Source of the DNA: Nitrospirota bacterium
Lineage (GTDB): Bacteria; Nitrospirota; Nitrospiria; Nitrospirales; Nitrospiraceae
Assembly (NCBI GenBank): GCA_016201805.1
Contig: JACQCB010000004.1
Location: 1 to 13,793, forward strand
Direction of reading: 5' to 3'
DNA length: 13,793 nucleotides
Position numbers and translations under genes: made by a program. The notes beneath the pieces are model-generated. The model did no database searches. It saw only the letters and a program-made list of their open reading frames with translations, and was not told the origin of the DNA. Positions 1 to 5,648 of the stretch are shown piece by piece; position 1 is the stretch's first letter, and the number at the start of each line of letters is the position of its first letter.

Positions 1-1
1 C

Positions 2-259
2 AATGCCATCGAGAAGTACCTGGTGCCGAGCCGGGAACTGTTGGCCGTGCTGCAACTCTGGCGCGCCAGCCAGCAGATCATCTTCCGGTACGACGTGATT
101 CCGGGCCCGAAGGTGTTTGAGACCCAGATCCACGGGAAGCGCTTTGAGATGTACAACGATACCGTGCTGGGCTTCAACAAGTCGGGCAAGGAGGTCGCGC
201 GGATTCAGGTCGAAGAGCCGCTCTACATGCGGCCGGCCGAACGGGTGAACTGGCTGTAA
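2..259 (+). CDS. C-terminal part of an unrecognised protein (5' truncated)
   Basis: An open frame runs from the window edge to a TAA at 257-259 and gives 85 residues. No start codon needs to lie inside the window, so the gene most likely begins upstream. An internal GTG at 23 is possible but has no ribosome binding site. The fragment is soluble-looking, with a helical start (about residues 1-25) and then alternating hydrophobic and charged residues that suggest beta strands, ending in a Pro-Ala-Glu-Arg-Val-Asn-Trp-Leu tail. There is no Cys and no metal motif. I do not recognise the family. A strong intrinsic terminator begins 28 bases after the stop, so this is probably the last gene of its transcript. 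I am confident it is coding and know nothing of its function. Confidence 0.7.
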   Translation, partial: NAIEKYLVPSRELLAVLQLWRASQQIIFRYDVIPGPKVFETQIHGKRFEMYNDTVLGFNKSGKEVARIQVEEPLYMRPAERVNWL

Positions 260-287
260 GGCCCGGGCCAGCCCGGCGCAGTCCGAG

Positions 288-325
288 GGGTCGGGTCCCA
301 GCAGGGACCCGACCCTTCTTCTTTT
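288..325 (+). terminator. Rho-independent terminator
   Basis: A perfect 12-bp stem (288-299 with 304-315) closes a four-base AGCA loop and is followed by a T-rich run (316-325, TTCTTCTTTT). This is a classic intrinsic terminator on the + strand and ends the transcript of the truncated first gene. A second, weaker hairpin (338-343 with 349-354) lies just beyond and lacks a T tract. Confidence 0.92.
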
Positions 326-414
326 GAGCGCCTGCTGTCCCGCAACCGGCGGGATGAAAATTTGGCACCTGAGCCGCGCAGTCTTTTGGTCGATTGAGTT
401 TTCTGCCGGAGAGC

Positions 415-443
415 TTGACGGCTGAACTGGCCTTGGGTAGAGT
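415..443 (+). promoter_or_regulatory. Predicted sigma-70-type promoter for the gene at 488
   Basis: A -35 box TTGACG (415-420) is separated by 17 bases from a -10-like TAGAGT (438-443). The -35 matches five of six consensus positions and the -10 four of six. Transcription would start near 450 and give a leader of about 38 bases before the ATG at 488. The position just after the terminator at 288-325 fits the start of a new transcription unit. Confidence 0.5.
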
Positions 444-487
444 GGAACCATCTGTGGCGTTCCATTCCTGCTCCCTCGGAGAGTTGC

Positions 488-817
488 ATGACGACACCGC
501 CTCCCCCGCCCATCCCCTTTGCTGCCCAGGCGGTTCCCTTTGACGAATTCCTGTCCACCGGCAAGCTCCCAGAGAATCTGCTGGCAAGTGATTATGTGGG
601 CCAGCAGTTCGTCGAGCGGTTGGTGCACTATGTGCTCAGTGTACCGGCCGGGAGCTATACGATGGCCCAACTCGGTCATCTGCTCGAACAACTCGATCCC
701 CGCCATCAAGTCTTCTTCTTCAAACGCCTCAAGGAGACCAGCCCGGAAAGTCTGAAGGACTTCGCCCCGCTCTACTACGGCTTTATGGCCGAATTCAACG
801 CGCTGCTGTTCACGTAA
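488..817 (+). CDS. Hypothetical protein, 109 aa
   Basis: The ATG at 488 is preceded by GGAGA (478-482) at normal spacing, which fixes the start. The product has a Pro-rich N-terminus (about residues 3-10) and then a mostly helical body with aromatic residues and no signal peptide, membrane segment or cysteine. A stretch at about residues 57-82 (Met-Ala-Gln-Leu-Gly-His-Leu-Leu-Glu-Gln-Leu-Asp) resembles part of the small protein at 8778, which also carries Leu-Leu-x-Gln-Leu-Asp. That may mean a shared fold or chance. I do not recognise the family. It lies between a predicted promoter at 415 and the separate promoter of the next gene, so it is probably monocistronic. The coding call is good because of the start context. 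Confidence 0.75.
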   Translation: MTTPPPPPIPFAAQAVPFDEFLSTGKLPENLLASDYVGQQFVERLVHYVLSVPAGSYTMAQLGHLLEQLDPRHQVFFFKRLKETSPESLKDFAPLYYGFMAEFNALLFT

Positions 818-834
818 AATTAGAAAAAAACAAC

Positions 835-862
835 TTGTGAGGGCGGCCTCCTCATGTATAAT
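835..862 (+). promoter_or_regulatory. Strong predicted sigma-70-type promoter for the gene at 898
   Basis: A perfect TATAAT (857-862) lies 16 bases after TTGTGA (835-840). An A-rich run just upstream (about 817-833) resembles an UP element. The start of transcription would be near 869, leaving a leader of about 30 bases that includes the GAGGA ribosome binding site (888-892). By eye this is the best -10 match in the window. Confidence 0.68.
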
Positions 863-897
863 GGAGAGGACCATTACATTAATCAGCGAGGACGTAC

Positions 898-1266
898 ATG
901 AATCCGACTTTGCAGAGAGCCGTGACCAGTTTTTACAATCTGATCTATGAAGCTCAGACCTTTGCCACCACGATGGCGAGGCTCGATTTGGCCGATCAAG
1001 AGCATTATGCCGGGAGGATTGAAGGCCTCAACTGGGTGTTGGATCGCTGCCAGGAATTGGAAGACATGGATGCCAATCTGACGCCTTCCTCGCTGCAACG
1101 GGTCCTCGGCGATGTGAAGTCGGACCTGGATCATGAGCTCTCCGTCCAGCGGCGTGAAAAGGGGCGGCGGGCCGACGGCCGAGAAGAAGCCTTGATGTTC
1201 GTGGCGGACTATCTGACGAGCCTCATGACCGTCACCGAAATCGAGTCAGCCAAGAGTTCGGTCTGA
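898..1266 (+). CDS. Hypothetical helical protein, 122 aa
   Basis: The ATG at 898 follows GAGGA (888-892) with 5-base spacing and lies below a strong promoter. The product is acidic and appears almost wholly alpha-helical, with one basic stretch near residues 84-94 (Arg-Arg-Glu-Lys-Gly-Arg-Arg). It has no signal peptide, membrane segment or metal motif, and a single Cys. The pattern suggests a small cytoplasmic helical-bundle protein. I do not recognise the family. Its dedicated strong promoter suggests it is well expressed. The next gene begins 66 bases later on the same strand and could share the transcript, because no terminator is visible between them. Confidence 0.78.
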   Translation: MNPTLQRAVTSFYNLIYEAQTFATTMARLDLADQEHYAGRIEGLNWVLDRCQELEDMDANLTPSSLQRVLGDVKSDLDHELSVQRREKGRRADGREEALMFVADYLTSLMTVTEIESAKSSV

Positions 1267-1332
1267 TCTTACGGCGAAGTCCGGCATTCCATTCTCATTC
1301 CGGTCGGCCGGGGCCCAAAGCGGAAGGCCGCG

Positions 1333-1560
1333 ATGGCTCGTGAATGGATTGTCTTTGCGATCTGTCTGGGGCTGGGGGGCCACGTTGTACTCGGCCTGAT
1401 CCTGCATGCGCCGGATGCCTGGCCTTGGCGAGACGCAGGGACCTACGGACTGTTGGTCGGTCTTTCCGTCTATGCCGTCGTGCAACTCGGCCGGGCTTGC
1501 TGGTGGTTTATCAGGCGCCGTGGCAGACCCAGCGTTGAAAGTCATGTCTGGCCCGCCTGA
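1333..1560 (+). CDS. Small membrane protein, 75 aa, two predicted TM segments
   Basis: The ATG at 1333 follows GGAAGG (1322-1327) at good spacing. Two hydrophobic segments are visible, about residues 5-25 and 37-60, joined by a short Trp/Pro/Asp-containing loop. A basic Arg-Arg-Arg-Gly-Arg patch follows the second. By the positive-inside rule the C-terminus would be cytoplasmic, and the short loop would place the N-terminus there as well. No known motif is seen. The clean ribosome binding site and hydrophobic pattern argue that it is real, although its small size limits confidence. It may be cotranscribed with the preceding 122-aa gene. Confidence 0.6.
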   Translation: MAREWIVFAICLGLGGHVVLGLILHAPDAWPWRDAGTYGLLVGLSVYAVVQLGRACWWFIRRRGRPSVESHVWPA

Positions 1561-1581
1561 TCAGAGAGCTGAAACAGCGGC

Positions 1582-1611
1582 TTGACCCTCGTGGAACCCT
1601 TTCGATACAAT
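1582..1611 (+). promoter_or_regulatory. Predicted promoter placing the start of transcription at the ATG at 1618
   Basis: TTGACC (1582-1587) and TACAAT (1606-1611) are separated by 18 bases. Both boxes match the sigma-70 consensus at five of six positions. The expected start of transcription is about 7 bases beyond the -10, at the ATG at 1618, so the mRNA would be leaderless. Confidence 0.62.
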
Positions 1612-1617
1612 TCGACC

Positions 1618-1929
1618 ATGCGTCCTTCTTCACCCAAAGGTCCTCTGCCAGGTCCCTGGCCTCTGTCTCCTCGCCCACGCAGCGAACAGCCGGCAGGCGG
1701 ACTGGCTCCGCGAAGGGGACCACGGCAGGTCCCTCAGGATCAGTACGGGTCCCTCAGGGCCTCCCTGCTCTTTTGTCCAAAATGTCGGCAAGCCACGCCG
1801 ACTCGTGAGCGACTCCTTCTCGTTCTTCCGTCCGGCAATCTCTACGAATACCTCTGTACGGATTGCGGAACTTCCACCGGCTCCAAGACGGACAAAGAAC
1901 AGGCAGACAGTCAGTTATTCATCCCCTAG
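1618..1929 (+). CDS. Small zinc-ribbon protein, 103 aa
   Basis: The first 50 residues are Pro-, Arg- and Gly-rich and look disordered. The C-terminal half holds two Cys-x-x-Cys knuckles (C53/C56 and C80/C83) separated by 23 residues that look like beta strands, a zinc-ribbon arrangement that probably binds one Zn ion. A TTG at 1582 would extend the frame, but it is the -35 box of a good promoter. The ATG at 1618 sits where the transcript should begin, so I chose it and predict a leaderless mRNA. The function is unknown. Small zinc ribbons often bind nucleic acid or protein partners, but nothing here shows which. The coding DNA of the disordered part repeats the word GGTCCCTCAGG twice at a 20-base distance (1728 and 1748). 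Confidence 0.6.
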   Translation: MRPSSPKGPLPGPWPLSPRPRSEQPAGGLAPRRGPRQVPQDQYGSLRASLLFCPKCRQATPTRERLLLVLPSGNLYEYLCTDCGTSTGSKTDKEQADSQLFIP

Positions 1930-2116
1930 CAGACCGATCTCTCATTCGAGCAAGGCAAACTCCGGCGCTGGTATGCGGTCTCCGGCGCCGTCCTATGCAT
2001 TGAAGCGTGCCGCTGCTCCTCATGGGAGAAAACAGGTTCTACAAGGAGAATCGCTATGGACAGGGCAGGCAAACGCGGAAATCGAGAACAGCAGGAATGA
2101 GCGGAATGGCCGGATA

Positions 2117-2404
2117 TTAGACGAGGCCCTCGAGCGGAATACCTTCCTCAATGAGCATAACCGGAATGTCTTCCCGAATGGGATAGAGGACCTTTTTATC
2201 CGCTCGGAGCAATCCCCCGTCGAGTTTTTCTCCCACGGGTTGTCCGGACTTATTCTTCAATGTCCCCTTCTCAACCTGAGCATTCAACCGGGCGATCAAT
2301 GAGTCGTCGGCAAGCGTGACATCCTGCTTCGTCTCCGGGCAGCAAAGAATCGCCAGCAATTCCTTATCGATGTTGACTTTTTTTGAGGAAGCTTGTGTTT
2401 CCAT
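2117..2404 (-). CDS. Trm112/UPF0434-like protein, 95 aa
   Basis: The product shows the Trm112p-like pattern: Leu-Leu-Ala-Ile-Leu-x-Cys-Pro near residues 16-22 and Leu-Tyr-Pro-Ile-Arg-x-Asp-Ile-Pro-Val-Met-Leu near residues 72-84. Family members are small proteins. Eukaryotic and archaeal Trm112 activates methyltransferases, while the bacterial role is poorly defined. Common bacterial versions are about 60 residues, and this one has a longer middle (about residues 30-70) containing Leu-Asp-Gly-Gly-Leu. It keeps only the Cys-Cys-Pro-Glu-Thr form of the usual Cys-Pro-x-Cys knuckle, so zinc binding is probably lost. A strong ribosome binding site (minus-strand AGGGAGGG, 2409-2416) fixes the ATG at 2404. 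A weak promoter candidate on the minus strand is TTGATC (2490-2495) and TACTGT (2467-2472) with 17-base spacing. The gene is convergent with the zinc-ribbon gene and divergent from the DUF502 gene. Confidence 0.82.
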   Translation of the reverse strand: METQASSKKVNIDKELLAILCCPETKQDVTLADDSLIARLNAQVEKGTLKNKSGQPVGEKLDGGLLRADKKVLYPIREDIPVMLIEEGIPLEGLV

Positions 2405-2533
2405 CGGACCCTCCCTAACCTTGGGGACCTTCCTCCCCGATCAAGCGCAATGCAATCCCGACGCCTACAGTAGATGAATCCAGGCGGAAGATCAAGAGGC
2501 CAATAGAGTGTGGCCAAGCGGTGAATGACTCGG

Positions 2534-2549
2534 TAGAATCTGGTACACT
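2534..2549 (+). promoter_or_regulatory. Predicted -10 region for the DUF502 gene
   Basis: Two -10-like words lie in tandem, TAGAAT (2534-2539) and TACACT (2544-2549). The first has a moderate -35, TGGCCA (2511-2516), at 17-base spacing. Either would start transcription within about 10 bases of the GTG at 2557, giving a leaderless or very short leader. This argues against the upstream GTG at 2521 as the start. Confidence 0.4.
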
Positions 2550-2556
2550 ACCGCGA

Positions 2557-3213
2557 GTGGAGGCTGTCGTGGATTGGCCGCATCGGGTCAGGCGATACTT
2601 TCTCACCGGGTTGTTGGTGCTGGTGCCGGCCTGGGGCACGTTCCTCATCTTGCACGCCCTCTTTCGCACGATTGATGGCTTGATTGCCAATCTTCTGGGC
2701 CCAGCCGGCCGATTTGATGTCCCAGGGCTGGGGGTCGCGGCTCTTTTCAGTCTCATTTTCCTCACTGGCATCGTTGTGACGCATCTCATCGGTCAGCCGA
2801 TGCTTCGCTGGGCCAATGAGCTGGTCCAAAGTATCCCGCTGGTGAGCAGCATCTATCTGACCCTCAAGGGCATGACCGAATTTTTCAACTTTCAATCCCG
2901 GTTCAATCGCAGCACCGTGGCGGTATTTCCGTTCCCACGCCGCGGGCTGTGGGCGCTGGGGTTTGTGATGGGGGCGGCGCCTGCCGCGCTGCAAGTCGTT
3001 CCTCTCCAGACGCTCATGATGGTGTTTGTTCCCACGGCCATCCATCCCTTTACCGGCTACCTGGCTTTTGTGCCCAACAATCAGGTGACCACGATCAATC
3101 TTCCGCCCGAAGAGGCGATGAAGATGGAGTTTTCGGCCGGTCTGTACCGTCCGCAGCAGGGTTGGCTCACGTCGTCGAAGAAGCCGGAGTCCGAGGAACA
3201 AGGGAGGGTGTGA
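2557..3213 (+). CDS. DUF502 family membrane protein
   Basis: The 218-residue product matches the DUF502 family. It has two membrane segments (about residues 15-37 and 57-79), the conserved Ser-Ile-Pro-Leu-Val-Ser-Ser-Ile-Tyr segment (about 91-99), and a soluble C-terminal part with Val-Phe-Val-Pro-Thr and a Pro-x-x-Gly-Tyr-Leu motif. The family has no firm biochemical function and is an inner-membrane protein with a cytoplasmic or periplasmic beta-rich domain. I chose the GTG at 2557 because -10 boxes lie just upstream of it. The alternative GTG at 2521 adds 12 residues with no visible ribosome binding site. The next gene starts within 10 bases of this stop (or overlaps it at a GTGA at 3210), so the two are probably cotranscribed. 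Confidence 0.85.
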   Translation: MEAVVDWPHRVRRYFLTGLLVLVPAWGTFLILHALFRTIDGLIANLLGPAGRFDVPGLGVAALFSLIFLTGIVVTHLIGQPMLRWANELVQSIPLVSSIYLTLKGMTEFFNFQSRFNRSTVAVFPFPRRGLWALGFVMGAAPAALQVVPLQTLMMVFVPTAIHPFTGYLAFVPNNQVTTINLPPEEAMKMEFSAGLYRPQQGWLTSSKKPESEEQGRV

Positions 3214-3221
3214 CAGGCGCC

Positions 3222-3758
3222 ATGTCAGGGCCAATGCCGGATCAACTCATCGTCCGTTCCGCCGGACTGGGCGATGTGGATGTGCTCGTGGGCTTCAGCG
3301 CCGCCATGGCGAAGGAGACGGAGGGCAGAGCATTAGATCGGGAACGACTGCGCCAGGGAACCTTGGCAGTGCTGGAGTCACCCACGCGCGGCTTTTACCT
3401 GGTGGCCGAGCTGCCCGGTGTTTCATCCGGGGGATCATCTTCTCGTGTGGTGGGGCAGTTGCTCGTGACCTACGAATGGAGCGATTGGAGGAATGCCACC
3501 TTCTGGTGGATCCAGAGTGTGTACGTCCATGAAGCCTGGCGGCGGCGTGGGATCTATCGCCGGATGCATGAGGCTGTGATCGAACAAGCCAAGGCGCGGA
3601 AGGATGTCTGCGGGGTTCGCTTGTATGTCGAGCAGGAGAATAAAACGGCTCAGACCGTCTATCAACGGGTCGGCTTAATGCCTTCCGCGTACCGGGTCTT
3701 CGAGGAGGACTTTATCCTGGTCAAACGAGTGGGCCAAGACAATCCATCCACGAAGTGA
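3222..3758 (+). CDS. GNAT-family N-acetyltransferase
   Basis: The 178-residue protein has the GNAT fold signature. Strand beta-4 (Trp-Ile-Gln-Ser-Val-Tyr-Val, about residues 96-102) leads into the acetyl-CoA pyrophosphate loop Arg-Arg-Arg-Gly-Ile-Tyr (107-112). Motif B follows, with Leu-Tyr-Val-Glu-x-x-Asn-x-x-Ala-x-x-Val-Tyr-x-x-x-Gly (about 134-151). Members transfer an acetyl group from acetyl-CoA to an amine, and the substrate cannot be read from the sequence. Three starts are possible. A GTG at 3210 overlaps the previous stop but is too close to the GGGAGGG purine run at 3202-3208. The ATG at 3222 is rather far from it at 13 bases, and an ATG at 3234 is farther still. I chose 3222. The gene is probably cotranscribed with the DUF502 gene. 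Confidence 0.87.
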   Translation: MSGPMPDQLIVRSAGLGDVDVLVGFSAAMAKETEGRALDRERLRQGTLAVLESPTRGFYLVAELPGVSSGGSSSRVVGQLLVTYEWSDWRNATFWWIQSVYVHEAWRRRGIYRRMHEAVIEQAKARKDVCGVRLYVEQENKTAQTVYQRVGLMPSAYRVFEEDFILVKRVGQDNPSTK

Positions 3759-3812
3759 GAGGAGCAAAGACGGAGTGAGGCAAGGTCCCAGCGACCAAGA
3801 GGAGATGGCGCC

Positions 3813-4220
3813 ATGCAAGGCACGATAACGACACGCGGGTTGATCGTAACGGTCTGCATGCTATGCTTGTGCTTGAGCGTGCTCAACGGTTGTTCCTTCA
3901 ATCGGGGCACGGTCGGGGATGAATTGAAGCAGGAAAATGTGGACGCGATCAAGAAAGGCGTGAGCACGAGGACCGAGGTTGTCACCGCTCTCGGCGCGCC
4001 GGACCGGATTATCCAGGCCAATGGCCATGAGATCTTCCAGTATTATCGATATGACATCAAGGCCAAGGGCTTGTTCTTGTTGATTCTGAATTTCTCACGC
4101 ATCAACATCAAGAGCGATGACCTCTATATCTTTCTCGACAAGAACGGAGTGGTGGATGAAGTGGTCCTCGGTAAACGGACCGATCGGCTTGAGTTCCAGT
4201 TCTGGCCGTTCGGGGATTAA
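3813..4220 (+). CDS. BamE/SmpA-like lipoprotein, 135 aa
   Basis: The N-terminus is a lipoprotein signal: a short basic start, a hydrophobic core (about residues 9-23) and lipobox Val-Leu-Asn-Gly-Cys with Cys27 as the lipidation site. Residue 28 is Ser rather than Asp, so outer-membrane sorting is expected by the E. coli rule. The mature part resembles the BamE/SmpA fold: Lys-Lys-Gly-Val-Ser-Thr-Arg-x-Glu-Val-x-x-x-Leu-Gly-x-Pro-Asp (about 47-64), then strands with Tyr/Phe residues. In classical BamE this fold belongs to the outer-membrane assembly machine, but many unrelated lipoproteins use it. AAGAGGAG (3797-3804) precedes the ATG at 3813. The following gene is a paralog: both mature parts begin with Phe-Asn-Arg and a Lys-Gln-Glu-(Asn/Asp)-Val segment and end in Trp-Pro-Phe-x-Asp. 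Confidence 0.8.
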   Translation: MQGTITTRGLIVTVCMLCLCLSVLNGCSFNRGTVGDELKQENVDAIKKGVSTRTEVVTALGAPDRIIQANGHEIFQYYRYDIKAKGLFLLILNFSRINIKSDDLYIFLDKNGVVDEVVLGKRTDRLEFQFWPFGD

Positions 4221-4223
4221 AGA

Positions 4224-4347
4224 GGGCTAGGGGCGAGAGGCTAGTGGCAATGGGCGAACGAAATGCAAGAGGGAAGGCAATCGGCCTTGTTCATCGACTT
4301 GTGACTTTCGGCTTTCGCCTCTTGCCTCTTGCCACGTGCCTCGTGCC
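4224..4347. repeat. Heptad inverted-repeat element A (spans start and signal peptide of the next gene)
   Basis: The left arm (4224-4258) is five consecutive 7-mers of form NGGCNNN, for example GGGCTAG then GGGCGAG. The right arm (4306-4347) is six consecutive 7-mers of form NNNGCCN or close to it, for example two identical copies of TCTTGCC at 4320-4333. The arms are imperfect reverse complements of each other in seven-base register, with about 47 bases between them. The element starts 4 bases after the stop of the first lipoprotein gene. It includes the ribosome binding site and ATG of the second one and encodes most of that protein's signal peptide. See the related elements at 11420 and 13707. 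Confidence 0.72.
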
Positions 4348-4744
4348 CTTGGTTCTATCGGGCTGCGGGCTTGCCAGCTTCAACAGATTGTCGGTCAACG
4401 ATCCCATCAAGCAGGAGGATGTGGCCTTCATCGAACCGGGCCACACGACCTTTACCCAGGTCGTGGCGAAACTGGGCACACCCGACGAGATCATCCCCTT
4501 GGGTGATGACGAGGGCGTGGTGGCGTTCTATCACTTCCTCGACGCCAAATATACACGCATCAATTATGGCTGGCCGCTTCAATTGGTCTCGCCGGTTCCT
4601 GTGGACATGATCCTGGCCGGCGGCGGGCTTGGCACCAACATGTTCTTGGTGATGTTCGATCGCCAGTGGATCGCCAAGCAGCAGAGTTTTGCCAAGCACA
4701 TGCTGGCCAGCCGGCACCGGCTCTGGCCGTTCAAAGACAATTAG
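4250..4744 (+). CDS. BamE/SmpA-like lipoprotein, 164 aa, paralog of the preceding gene
   Basis: The ATG at 4250 follows GAGAGG (4235-4240) at 9 bases. A GTG at 4244 in the same frame is closer than normal spacing. A basic N-terminal stretch leads to a hydrophobic core and lipobox Val-Leu-Ser-Gly-Cys, with the lipidated Cys at residue 39. The mature domain has the BamE-like pattern (Glu-Pro-Gly-His-Thr-Thr-Phe-x-x-Val-x-x-x-Leu-Gly-x-Pro-Asp) and ends in Trp-Pro-Phe-Lys-Asp, like its upstream neighbour. An extra Gly-rich, Pro-Val-containing stretch (about residues 115-135) is absent from the neighbour and might form a hairpin loop. The signal peptide is unusual because it is encoded by tandem 7-base repeats (4306-4347), and the start region lies in the opposite arm of the same element. 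Envelope location is well supported and the exact role is unknown. Confidence 0.76.
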   Translation: MGERNARGKAIGLVHRLVTFGFRLLPLATCLVPLVLSGCGLASFNRLSVNDPIKQEDVAFIEPGHTTFTQVVAKLGTPDEIIPLGDDEGVVAFYHFLDAKYTRINYGWPLQLVSPVPVDMILAGGGLGTNMFLVMFDRQWIAKQQSFAKHMLASRHRLWPFKDN

Positions 4745-4753
4745 GCCGGAAGG

Positions 4754-4782
4754 TTGTTGCGACCTCCGCATCCCGCTATAAT
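4754..4782 (+). promoter_or_regulatory. Predicted promoter for the LOG/MBL operon
   Basis: TTGTTG (4754-4759) and a perfect TATAAT (4777-4782) are separated by 17 bases. The start of transcription is expected at about 4789-4791, which coincides with the ATG at 4791. No Shine-Dalgarno sequence is present in the 8 bases between the -10 and the start codon. This is the clearest leaderless start in the window. Confidence 0.68.
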
Positions 4783-4790
4783 GACCCGAC

Positions 4791-5648
4791 ATGGGACCAT
4801 CCCGGGCACATCGATCCAAACTTCTCAAAACCATCCTGCAATCACACGCCTACCGTCGAGCCGATCAGGACTCGGAATTCTTGAACCGCGAAGAACTGCG
4901 ACCCGTCCGGCTGCAGCTGGAATTGCTGAAGCCGGAGTTGATCCAGCAGGATGAGGACATCCATTCCACGGTCGTCGTGTTCGGCAGTTCTCGCCTGACC
5001 GAACCGGCCGAGGCCAAACGGAGCCTGGCCAAGGCGAAAACTGCGCTGGCGAGAAAACCGAACGATCCGGAACGAAAACGGGCCGTTGCCATCGCGCGGC
5101 GCCAGATGGCGCTGTCCCCTTACTACGACGAGGCCAGGGAGTTTGGGCGCCTGGTCTCATCGGTGTGTCAGACGGACAGACGCTGCGAATATGTGGTGGT
5201 GACGGGCGGAGGCCCGGGCATCATGGAGGCGGCGAACCGCGGCGCCGCGGATGTCGGCGCCAAGTCCATGGGGTTCAATATCACGTTGCCGCACGAACAG
5301 CAGCCCAATCCCTACATCACGCCGGCCCTTTGTTTTCAGTTCCGATACTTTGCGCTGCGCAAGATGCACTTCCTGCTCCGCGCCCGCGCGTTGGTGGCTT
5401 TTCCCGGAGGCTTCGGCACGATGGACGAATTGTTCGAAGCGCTGACCCTCCTGCAGACCGGTACGGTGACCGGGGTCACGATCGTATTGGTCGGGCGAGC
5501 CTTTTGGGAACGACTCATCAATTGGTCCATGCTGGTGGAGGAGGGCTTGATTGTCCCGGAGGACTTGGACCTCATCCACTATGCCGAGACGGCCCAGGAG
5601 GCCTGGGGCATCATTGCCGCCGGCCGGCCAACGGGTCCGGCCAGATGA
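4791..5648 (+). CDS. LOG-family (TIGR00730-type) nucleotide 5'-monophosphate phosphoribohydrolase
   Basis: The 285-residue Rossmann-like protein carries both LOG hallmarks: Gly-Gly-Gly-Pro-Gly-Ile-Met-Glu-Ala (139-147) and Pro-Gly-Gly-Phe-Gly-Thr-x-x-Glu (205-213), with Arg190-Lys191-Met-His before the latter. LOG enzymes cleave the N-glycosidic bond of nucleotide monophosphates, releasing a free base and ribose 5-phosphate. Plant and some bacterial members activate cytokinins this way, while others act on AMP or related nucleotides and were long annotated as lysine decarboxylases. The N-terminal extension of about 110 residues, partly charged and helical, is longer than in the short (about 190 aa) type and fits the longer bacterial subgroup. 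The start is leaderless. The stop overlaps the next start as ATGA (5645-5648), implying translational coupling. Substrate specificity cannot be assigned. Confidence 0.88.
   Translation: MGPSRAHRSKLLKTILQSHAYRRADQDSEFLNREELRPVRLQLELLKPELIQQDEDIHSTVVVFGSSRLTEPAEAKRSLAKAKTALARKPNDPERKRAVAIARRQMALSPYYDEAREFGRLVSSVCQTDRRCEYVVVTGGGPGIMEAANRGAADVGAKSMGFNITLPHEQQPNPYITPALCFQFRYFALRKMHFLLRARALVAFPGGFGTMDELFEALTLLQTGTVTGVTIVLVGRAFWERLINWSMLVEEGLIVPEDLDLIHYAETAQEAWGIIAAGRPTGPAR

Noticed and set aside
1805..2302. A 165-codon + strand frame overlapping the zinc-ribbon and Trm112-like genes
   Set aside because: It overlaps two better genes, has no ribosome binding site and shows a low-complexity Ser/Arg composition.
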